Shown here one piece after another: positions 6,169-10,283 of a stretch of DNA of 10,283 nucleotides (positions within the stretch are counted from its first letter, which is position 1; every line of letters begins with the position of its first letter). Origin of the DNA: Candidatus Scatomorpha stercoravium (GTDB lineage: Bacteria > Bacillota > Clostridia > Oscillospirales > Oscillospiraceae). Below the pieces are notes generated by a model. It was given only the letters and a program-made list of their open reading frames with translations. It was not told the origin of the DNA and made no database searches. Location of the stretch: assembly GCA_018716005.1 (NCBI GenBank), contig DVKN01000144.1:1-10283 (forward strand), given 5' to 3'. The position numbers and the translations under genes are program-made.

Positions 6169-6197
6169 TTGCCAAAAAGCGCCTCCCGCGTTATTCT
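6169..6197 (+). promoter_or_regulatory. Weak candidate promoter of the glyoxalase-family gene
   Basis: TTGCCA (6169-6174) and TATTCT (6192-6197) are 17 bases apart. The -10 hexamer lies in the left arm and bulge of the long inverted repeat 6180-6227, which would make the repeat a natural operator. If this promoter is used, initiation near 6204 leaves only the right arm in the mRNA. Confidence 0.35.
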
Positions 6198-6227
6198 TAT
6201 AGTATATCTATAAGAACGCGGGAGGCG
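6180..6227. repeat. 48-base inverted repeat that contains the ribosome site of the next gene
   Basis: An 11-bp GC-rich stem (CGCCTCCCGCG at 6180-6190 with CGCGGGAGGCG at 6217-6227) continues as TT with AA. It then has a 3-base bulge on the left (6193-6195) and a further 6-bp CTTATA/TATAAG stem (6196-6201 with 6209-6214) around a 7-base loop. The 19 bp of pairing contain one bulge and no mismatches. GGGAGG in the right arm is the only ribosome site for the glyoxalase-family gene. No T-run follows on the plus strand. On the minus strand CTTTTT follows the stem, but no minus-strand gene needs a terminator here. Confidence 0.85.
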
Positions 6228-6233
6228 TACATA

Positions 6234-6608
6234 ATGACGTTCCGATTCTACCACTGCAACATAAACGTGCGCGACATGGAGCGCAGCCTTAAGTTCTACT
6301 CCGAGGCCCTCGGCCTCGAGTGCGTGAAGACGAAGGAGGCCGCTGACGGCTCCTTCAGGCTCTGCTTCCTCGCGAACGAGGCGGCGACGTTCCAGATAGA
6401 GCTCACCGAGCTCGCCGACCACAAGGACCGCGGCTACGACCTCGGCGAGAACGAGAGCCACCTCGCCTTCAAGGTCGACGACTTCGCCGCGGCCAGGGCG
6501 AAGCACGACGCCATGGGCTGCGTCTGCTTCGAGAACCCGGCCATGGGCATCTATTTTATCGAGGACCCGGACGGGTACTGGATAGAGATAGTGCCCGAGA
6601 AGCGCTGA
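6234..6608 (+). CDS. Glyoxalase I-like protein, VOC superfamily
   Basis: This 124-residue cytoplasmic metalloenzyme of the vicinal-oxygen-chelate fold has two beta-alpha-beta-beta-beta modules. The four metal ligands of bacterial glyoxalase I are all at the expected places: His7 (FYHCNINV), Glu56 (FQIELTEL), His76 (ESHLAFKVDD) and Glu118 (GYWIEIVPEK), compared with His5, Glu56, His74 and Glu122 in E. coli GloA. A lactoylglutathione-lyase-type role in methylglyoxal detoxification is therefore plausible, although Clostridia usually lack glutathione, so another thiol or an unrelated substrate is possible. The ATG at 6234 follows GGGAGG, which is buried in the long inverted repeat just upstream. 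The next gene starts 18 bases after its stop, and this may be the first gene of an operon running to thiN. Confidence 0.88.
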   Translation: MTFRFYHCNINVRDMERSLKFYSEALGLECVKTKEAADGSFRLCFLANEAATFQIELTELADHKDRGYDLGENESHLAFKVDDFAAARAKHDAMGCVCFENPAMGIYFIEDPDGYWIEIVPEKR

Positions 6609-6626
6609 GAAATAAGGAGGCAAGCC

Positions 6627-6905
6627 ATGAACAACCAGCCTGAAAACAAGCCCAGCCGGGCCGACCACCCCGTAAAGATACTCAAGTACTGCACCATCGC
6701 CATGGTCGTGCTGCTGATAGCCGGCTTCATCGTCTTCAAGCTCGACTCCGTCGTGTACGGCATCGTGCTCATGAGCGCCGGCATCTGCTGCGACGTGCTG
6801 GCCATCACGGTCTTCTGGCGCTGCCCGGCCTGCGACGAGCAGCTGCCCACGAAGGTCATCTTCGGCGAGAAGAAGTGCCCCTACTGCGGGCGCAAGCTGG
6901 ACTGA
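6627..6905 (+). CDS. Two-helix membrane protein with C-terminal zinc ribbon
   Basis: An uncharacterised 92-residue protein. A polar N-terminus (residues 1-20) precedes two hydrophobic helices, about residues 22-40 and 43-63. A cytoplasmic zinc-ribbon-like tail follows, with CPAC and CPYC pairs (FWRCPACDEQLP, then KKCPYCGRKLD) separated by about 16 residues. No catalytic motif is seen. The ATG at 6627 has AAGGAGG a few bases upstream. It is paralogous to the gene at 7115, with the same order of two helices, FWRCP.C, LP and a second CPYC, and lies two genes before it. The function is unknown; the zinc ribbon could bind protein or nucleic acid, or serve as a metal or redox sensor. Confidence 0.8.
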   Translation: MNNQPENKPSRADHPVKILKYCTIAMVVLLIAGFIVFKLDSVVYGIVLMSAGICCDVLAITVFWRCPACDEQLPTKVIFGEKKCPYCGRKLD

Positions 6906-6910
6906 GCGCC

Positions 6911-7099
6911 ATGGGCGGCATAGTCGAGAAGCTGCGCGCCCACGCGCGCGCCGTCCGCACGGCCTGCCGGGTCATAACCGTGCTCGCCTTCGCCCTCGGC
7001 GTCGCGGCGGTAATTTTCGAGTGGTGGCTCACGGGTGCCGCCGCCATCGCCGTGCTGGCAATCACCGAGGTGCTCATACCCCGCGCCCTTGACAAATAA
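6911..7099 (+). CDS. Small two-helix membrane protein without zinc ribbon
   Basis: A hypothetical 62-residue protein. After a basic N-terminus (RAHARAVRTACR) come two hydrophobic segments, about residues 21-34 and 38-53, and it ends ALDK. It resembles the helical half of its two zinc-ribbon neighbours but lacks any CxxC pair, so it may be a truncated relative or a separate helper subunit. The ATG at 6911 is only 5 bases after the preceding stop and has no recognisable ribosome site, so translation would depend on coupling. The frame is open further upstream inside the preceding gene, where it is certainly a shadow. I consider the gene likely because of the tight spacing and hydrophobic profile, but it is the weakest of the three. 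Confidence 0.55.
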   Translation: MGGIVEKLRAHARAVRTACRVITVLAFALGVAAVIFEWWLTGAAAIAVLAITEVLIPRALDK

Positions 7100-7114
7100 G
7101 GAGGTACATATAAA

Positions 7115-7366
7115 ATGCGTAAAGCCATCCCCCCGCGCGCCGCGGCGGTCATCTGCTGGATAATGACCATATTCTCCTTCCTGCTCGGCTTCATCGCCTT
7201 CAAGAACAGGGACCTCACCACGTTCATCATAGCCCTCGTGCTGATAGTCCTCTTCATGATAGTGCTGCCGAAGATATTCTGGCGCTGCCCCTACTGCGGC
7301 CGCAGCCTCCCGAGCAGCGGCATGCTGCGGATGCGCTTCTGCCCCTACTGCAATAAGACCCTATGA
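7115..7366 (+). CDS. Two-helix membrane protein with C-terminal zinc ribbon (paralogue)
   Basis: An uncharacterised 83-residue protein with two hydrophobic helices (about residues 8-28 and 34-54). A zinc-ribbon-like tail follows, FWRCPYCGRSLPSSG and then FCPYCNKTL, with two CPYC pairs about 17 residues apart. It is clearly related to the product of the gene at 6627, although only the FWRCP.C...LP...CPYC core is well conserved. AAGGAGG lies upstream of the ATG at 7115 with a slightly long spacing of about 10 bases. The stop codon overlaps the ATG of thiN by four bases (ATGA), so the two are translationally coupled and probably co-regulated. No function can be assigned. Confidence 0.82.
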   Translation: MRKAIPPRAAAVICWIMTIFSFLLGFIAFKNRDLTTFIIALVLIVLFMIVLPKIFWRCPYCGRSLPSSGMLRMRFCPYCNKTL

Positions 7367-8010
7367 GGACCGTCTACATCGTCGGCGCGGCGGATTTCGC
7401 GCCGGCGCGCTTCGCCCCGGCGGAGGGCGACGCGGTCATCGCCGCGGACGCCGGCATACTCCACCTCGAGCGGCTCGGCGTGAGGCCGGACCTCGTCCTC
7501 GGGGACTTCGACTCGCTCGGCCGCGTGCCCGAGCTGCCCGACGTCGAGGTGAGCCCCGTGCGCAAGGACGATACGGACTCCATGCTCGCCGCTCGCCGCG
7601 CGCTGGATATCGGCGGGGAGCGGCTCATGTTCTTCGGCTGCCTCGGCGGGAAGCGCCTCGACCACACGCTCGCGAATATCCAGACCCTCGCCTGGTGCGC
7701 CGCGCGCGGCGCGGAGGCCTATCTCGTCGGCGAGGGCTGCTGCCTCGCGGCGCTGCCCGGCGGACGCTCGCTCAGCTTCGATGAGCGCTATCGCGGCGAC
7801 TTCTCCGTATTCTGCCTCGGCGAGGACGCCGCGGGCGTCACGGAGCGCGGATTGAGCTATTCGCTCGAGGACGCGGCGCTCACCGCGCGCTTCCCCCTCG
7901 GCGTGAGCAATTCCTTCACCGGCGAGGCGGCGTACGTCTCCGTCCGGCGCGGGATGCTCATAATCTACTGGCAGGACGACCCCTCGCTCCCCATGCCCTC
8001 GATGGGCTGA
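7363..8010 (+). CDS. thiN: Thiamine diphosphokinase
   Basis: It transfers a diphosphate from ATP to thiamine, giving thiamine diphosphate in one step, the salvage route typical of Firmicutes. The 215-residue protein shows the family's blocks in order: IAADAG (26-31), VLGDFDSLG (45-53), RKDDTDSMLA with the acidic metal-binding cluster (67-76), and GGKRLDHTLAN (95-105). The C-terminal beta-rich domain contains PLGVSNSFTGEAAYVSV and RRGMLIIY. The start is fixed by a four-base ATGA overlap with the preceding gene. The last dozen residues (after MLIIY) are antisense to the 3' end of the convergent SLOG-like gene and look like added, unconserved tail. I see no THI-box riboswitch, so expression depends on the upstream unit. 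Confidence 0.92.
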   Translation: MRTVYIVGAADFAPARFAPAEGDAVIAADAGILHLERLGVRPDLVLGDFDSLGRVPELPDVEVSPVRKDDTDSMLAARRALDIGGERLMFFGCLGGKRLDHTLANIQTLAWCAARGAEAYLVGEGCCLAALPGGRSLSFDERYRGDFSVFCLGEDAAGVTERGLSYSLEDAALTARFPLGVSNSFTGEAAYVSVRRGMLIIYWQDDPSLPMPSMG

Positions 8011-8391
8011 GCGAGGTTGAATACGCGGATAAGCCCCCCGCCTCTCGCGCCGCAGGGCGTACTCGAGCACGTCCCGCGCGCGGCCCGGATACTTAACATA
8101 GGCGAGGAGATGCGTCGAGCCGTCCACGGCGGCGCGGTTCGCGCGGGCGATGGCGGCGCGCTTCGGCGCGGCCTCCGGGCGGTAATACGGCTCAAGCAGG
8201 AGGAGCGTCACGGATGCGTGGCGCTCCTTCGCCGTCCTCACGGCCCGTGCGGCCATGGCGTCGAACTGCCCGTAGCGCCCGACGAGGAACTCCTCCACCC
8301 CGTCGAGTATGAGCCGCTCCACGGCCCCGGCGAGCAGGGGATAGACCTCCTGCCCCGTATGGCCGTGCCCTATGAAGAAACAGGAGAACAT
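7965..8391 (-). pseudogene. SLOG/DUF1273-like protein, apparently frameshifted
   Basis: The first 119 residues read as a Rossmann-like nucleotide-binding protein: CFFIGH near the start (residues 4-9), FLVGRYGQFDAMAARAV (35-51), KRAAIARANRAAVD (77-90) and HLLAYVKYPG (94-103). This pattern is found in short DUF1273/SLOG-type proteins of Clostridia, and I infer the family from it. At a run of six G (plus-strand C at 8034-8039) the frame breaks. The unshifted frame runs on antisense through the whole of thiN to 7345. Skipping one base instead gives LIRVFNLAQ and a stop at 7965-7967, the ending expected for the family, for a 141-residue product. The ATG at 8391 has GGAGG 8 bases upstream and a near-perfect promoter. 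Either one base has been gained in the run, or the base is a sequencing or assembly error, or slippage is used. The restored end overlaps thiN by 46 bases, tail to tail. Confidence 0.68.
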
Positions 8392-8426
8392 GGGCGTCGC
8401 CTCCGGTTAAAAGGGATAGTATAAGA

Positions 8427-8455
8427 ATTATATCCGGTTCATTTAGATACTTCAA
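8427..8455 (-). promoter_or_regulatory. Strong SigA-type promoter of the SLOG-like gene
   Basis: On the minus strand TTGAAG (8450-8455) is followed after exactly 17 bases by a consensus TATAAT (8427-8432). The predicted start is near 8420, which gives a leader of about 29 bases containing the GGAGG ribosome site (8400-8404). A TTAGATA copy at 8443-8449 overlaps the spacer next to the -35. Confidence 0.8.
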
Positions 8456-8480
8456 CTCTGGCTGATAGATAAATTAGATA
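8444..8480. repeat. Triple TAGATA motif between the SLOG-like and XRE genes
   Basis: TAGATA occurs at 8444-8449, 8466-8471 and 8475-8480. The first and last copies extend to TTAGATA and are 31 bases apart, about three helical turns. One copy lies against the -35 of the SLOG-like promoter and the others lie upstream of the XRE gene. This arrangement would suit an operator of the divergent XRE regulator, but the stretch is AT-rich and short repeats can arise by chance. Confidence 0.35.
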
Positions 8481-8531
8481 GTATCACCTCAGCTGTACTG
8501 TAGAATCATATACTAGCGAGGTGAGACGGTC

Positions 8532-8861
8532 GTGGAAAGAGAAGACTTCATCCGGAGGCTTGTGCAGCTGCGTATGCAGAAAAATGTCTCCGCGCGGGAC
8601 ATGAGCCTTTCAATCGGGCAGAGCGCTGGCTACATCAACAACATAGAGAACGGCGTGAATCTCCCGTCCATGACCGTGTTCTTCTATATCTGCGACTACC
8701 TCGGCGTGACCCCCGCCGAGTTCTTCGACGTCGATTCAACCGACCCCGGCCGCCTCCGCGACCTCATAAAGGCCGCCAAAAACCTCCCCCGGGAACAGCT
8801 GGACAGCCTCACCCTAATAGCCCGCAGCCTGAAAGACGGCAACGACTGGCGCAGGAAATAA
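8532..8861 (+). CDS. XRE-family HTH transcriptional regulator
   Basis: A 109-residue DNA-binding protein. A Cro/CI-type helix-turn-helix fills residues 7-61: FIRRLVQLRMQKNVSARDMS, then SIGQSAGYINNIENG as turn and recognition helix, then LPSMTVFFYICDYLGVTPAEFF. A short C-terminal helical tail, DPGRLRDLIKAAKNLPREQL onward, could dimerise. There is no peptidase or sensor domain, so any ligand is unknown. The start is GTG at 8532, supported by GAGGTGA with 7 bases of spacing; no better ATG is nearby. It is divergent from the SLOG-like gene across 140 bases and followed by its own terminator. It may be an autoregulator and repressor of that neighbour, which is inference from layout. Confidence 0.9.
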   Translation: MEREDFIRRLVQLRMQKNVSARDMSLSIGQSAGYINNIENGVNLPSMTVFFYICDYLGVTPAEFFDVDSTDPGRLRDLIKAAKNLPREQLDSLTLIARSLKDGNDWRRK

Positions 8862-8890
8862 AAAGAGCTCCCGCTCGGGAGCTCTTTTTT
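8860..8890 (+). terminator. Intrinsic terminator after the XRE gene
   Basis: A 13-bp stem (8860-8872 with 8877-8889) with a GCTC loop is followed by an uninterrupted T-run to 8890. Its first base lies within the XRE stop codon. On the minus strand the A5 end also gives a U-run, so it could work in both directions, but no minus-strand gene approaches it. Confidence 0.93.
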
Positions 8891-8934
8891 GCGTCTGTTC
8901 ACAAATAATTCGCAATTAAATTTATATAAATCTC

Positions 8935-8963
8935 TTGACGAAAGCGTACGGCGGTGCTATACT
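8935..8963 (+). promoter_or_regulatory. Strong SigA-type promoter of the RHH-clpB unit
   Basis: TTGACG (8935-8940), 17 bases, then TATACT (8958-8963). An AT-rich block directly upstream (about 8902-8932, including the palindrome ATTTATATAAAT) could act as an UP element. I found no CtsR-type GGTCAAA tandem and no CIRCE (TTAGCACTC) repeat near it. Confidence 0.8.
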
Positions 8964-8970
8964 GTACCAT

Positions 8971-9016
8971 GCCGCGGAGGGGGGTGCTCCCCGGGCGGCT
9001 TATTTTGAAATTTTTA
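8971..9016 (+). promoter_or_regulatory. GC-rich leader hairpin followed by a T-rich tract (possible attenuator)
   Basis: The predicted transcript begins near 8970, right at the foot of a hairpin. GCCGC (8971-8975) pairs with GCGGC (8995-8999), and inside it GGGG (8979-8982) can pair with CCCC (8989-8992). TTATTTTGAAATTTTT follows, then the ribosome site GGTGGAG before the ATG at 9030. The form resembles a weak intrinsic terminator inside a leader, or a 5' stabilising stem-loop. No leader peptide was identified. Confidence 0.4.
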
Positions 9017-9029
9017 CGGTGGTGGAGAT

Positions 9030-9680
9030 ATGAAAAAGACTCTTTACAGCCTCATGCTCAGCGACGACGTCGTCCGCGCGGTGGACGCGATGGCGCATCA
9101 GATGGGGACGAACCGCTCCAACCTCATAAACCAGATCCTCGCCGACTACGTGTCCATAACGACGCCGGAGCGGCGGATAAGCGATATCTTCCGCGCGGTG
9201 GAGGAGATGCTCTCGCCGAGCCGCGAGCTCGTGCCCTTCTTCTCGCCGAACGCGCTGACGATGTCGCTCAAGTCCAGCCTCGAGTACAAGTACCGGCCCA
9301 CGGTGAAGTACGAGGTGCAGCTCTTCCGCTCGACGGACGGGCCGCTCGGCGAGCTCTCCGTCGTCTTCCGGACGCAGAGCGCGCCGCTCATAGAGGCGAT
9401 GACGCAGTTCTTCCGCCTCTGGAAGCACACGGAGGACCGCCTGCTTGCGCCGTTTATGACGGAGAGCATCGACTACGCGCTCTACGACGGCAAGTTCGTG
9501 CGCTCCATAGCCGTGCCGCGCGGGCGCGACGTCAGCGCCGACGACGTGGCCGGCGCGCTCTCGGACTACATCAAGCTCTTCGACAGGCTCATGAAGGGCT
9601 TCCTCGCCGGGCGCTACGACGCGAACGACGTCCAGAGCGAGTACTACGCCGACCTGAGCCGCCGGCAGATCTATATCTGA
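9030..9680 (+). CDS. RHH (CopG-like) N-terminal domain protein of unknown function, upstream of clpB
   Basis: A 216-residue protein. Residues 5-42 fit a ribbon-helix-helix DNA-binding domain: a strand YSLMLS, then DDVVRAVDAMAHQM, a turn GTNRS and a second helix NLINQILADYV. The remaining roughly 170 residues match no domain I know. They include a conserved-looking SLEYKYRPTVKYEVQLFR stretch (83-100), a beta-rich centre with aromatic residues (FFRLWKHTED) and a helical C-terminus ending RRQIYI. Its size is far above that of a plain antitoxin, and no toxin gene is next to it. The ATG at 9030 follows GGTGGAG. clpB begins 25 bases after its stop with no terminator between, so it shares the clpB transcript. 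A role as autoregulator, or as controller of clpB, is an inference from this layout. Confidence 0.8.
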   Translation: MKKTLYSLMLSDDVVRAVDAMAHQMGTNRSNLINQILADYVSITTPERRISDIFRAVEEMLSPSRELVPFFSPNALTMSLKSSLEYKYRPTVKYEVQLFRSTDGPLGELSVVFRTQSAPLIEAMTQFFRLWKHTEDRLLAPFMTESIDYALYDGKFVRSIAVPRGRDVSADDVAGALSDYIKLFDRLMKGFLAGRYDANDVQSEYYADLSRRQIYI

Positions 9681-9705
9681 TACCCCGAAACGAGGTGTAA
9701 TCACC

Positions 9706-10283
9706 ATGAACGCTGAAAAATACACGAAAAAAACAATCGAAACGATAAATACCGCCCAGGCCATGGCCCAGGAGAACGGCAACCAGTACCTGACGGCGGA
9801 GCACCTGCTCTACGCCCTTATCGACCAGGACGGCGGGCTCATAGGCACGCTCTTAAAGCGCATGGGCGCGGACTGCGACGCCATGCTCGCCGAGCTCGAC
9901 ACGGAGATAAGGAAGCTCCCGCGCGTCTCCGGCGGCGGCGGGGAGGTCTACGCGAGCGGCGAGCTCAACAAAATACTCCGCTTCGCCGAGAAGGCGGCGG
10001 AGAAGCTGGGCGACGAGTACGTCTCCGTCGAGCACCTGATGCTCGGCGAGTTCTCCGAGGGCTCGGCGGCCGTAAAGCGCATACTCTCCGACCACGGCGT
10101 CACGCGCGACGGCTTCAACCGCGAGCTCGCGAAGGTGAAGAGCGGCCCCGTCAGCAGCGACAACCCCGAGGACAGCTACGACGCCCTCGCGAAATACGGC
10201 ACCGACCTCGTACAGCGCGCCCGGAACAACGAGCTCGACCCCGTCATAGGCCGCGACGCCGAGATACGCAACGTCGTGCGCAT
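9706..10283 (+). CDS. clpB: ATP-dependent protein disaggregase ClpB, N-terminal part (3' end outside window)
   Basis: The AAA+ disaggregase that works with DnaK to rescue aggregated proteins in the cytoplasm. The 192 visible codons cover the Clp-N double-repeat domain. Its first half contains YTKKTIETINTAQAMAQENG and LTAEHLLYALI (residues 30-40), and the second half has ILRFAEKAAEKLGDEYVSVEHL. The domain is followed by the linker PEDSYDALAKYGTDL and the start of nucleotide-binding domain 1, ELDPVIGRDAEIRNVVR. The KYGTDL and ELDPVIGRD blocks place it with ClpB rather than ClpA or ClpC. The ATG at 9706 has GAGGTG upstream with 8 bases of spacing. The frame is open to the right edge, with no stop. 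It follows the RHH gene in what seems to be a two-gene transcript driven from 8935-8963. Confidence 0.95.
   Translation, partial: MNAEKYTKKTIETINTAQAMAQENGNQYLTAEHLLYALIDQDGGLIGTLLKRMGADCDAMLAELDTEIRKLPRVSGGGGEVYASGELNKILRFAEKAAEKLGDEYVSVEHLMLGEFSEGSAAVKRILSDHGVTRDGFNRELAKVKSGPVSSDNPEDSYDALAKYGTDLVQRARNNELDPVIGRDAEIRNVVR

Noticed and set aside
6180..6240. Intrinsic terminator of the coat operon
   Set aside because: The hairpin is strong but no T-run follows on the plus strand; the T-run is on the other side, where no minus-strand gene ends.
7345..8034. Minus-strand continuation of the SLOG-like frame across thiN
   Set aside because: Past the G-run the sequence loses all family character and becomes the charged mirror of thiN. 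thiN itself has clear motifs and a coupled start.
9030..9680. RHH gene as antitoxin of a toxin-antitoxin pair
   Set aside because: The protein is far longer than CopG/ParD-type antitoxins and the adjoining gene is clpB, not a toxin.

Overview
The window is GC-rich, with G/C-dominated third codon positions and A+T kept mainly to intergenic gaps. It looks like a chromosomal piece of an endospore-forming, high-GC member of the Clostridia; Oscillospirales-like is my best guess. The evidence is a CotF-type spore coat pair, strong GGAGG/GAGGTGA ribosome sites, SigA-type TTGACA/TATAAT promoters, an NSS-family Na+ symporter of the kind common in gut Firmicutes, and a ribbon-helix-helix gene just before clpB. 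No tRNA, rRNA, CRISPR array, insertion sequence or prophage gene was recognised. Most of it is ordinary housekeeping sequence.

Layout. (1) 2-1093: 3' part of a glutamine-dependent NAD+ synthetase (nadE), cut by the left edge. It converges on (2) an NSS transporter (1158-2645, minus) across a strong two-way terminator. (3) 2646-3078 is a 433-bp AT-rich regulatory gap with the NSS promoter and structured leader, several palindromes and the promoter of (4) a purine-type phosphoribosyltransferase (3079-3633). A second two-way terminator separates it from (5) tadA (minus). tadA is divergent, by only 24 bp, from (6) mntP, and a candidate tadA promoter lies inside the mntP coding sequence. mntP is translationally coupled to (7) a PAP2 phosphatase. 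(8) Two small coat proteins follow (5722-6161). (9) 6180-6227 is a long inverted repeat that includes the ribosome site of (10) a run of five same-direction genes: a glyoxalase-family protein, three tiny two-helix membrane proteins (two with C-terminal zinc ribbons) and thiN. (11) Convergent with thiN is a SLOG/DUF1273-like gene that appears frameshifted at a six-base homopolymer. It is divergent from (12) an XRE regulator. (13) After the XRE terminator, a strong SigA promoter with a hairpin leader drives an RHH-domain gene and clpB, which runs off the right edge.

Functional themes are cofactor metabolism (NAD, thiamine diphosphate), tRNA wobble modification, ion and amino-acid transport, envelope lipid phosphate metabolism, sporulation and protein disaggregation. 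The points most worth a second look are the frameshifted SLOG-like gene and its divergent XRE partner, the family of two-helix/zinc-ribbon miniproteins attached to thiN, two successive inverted repeats that overlap ribosome sites, and the RHH-clpB unit with a hairpin leader and no visible CtsR or CIRCE operator. I did not find a convincing multi-gene novel system. All promoters, operators and RNA structures here are by-eye calls.
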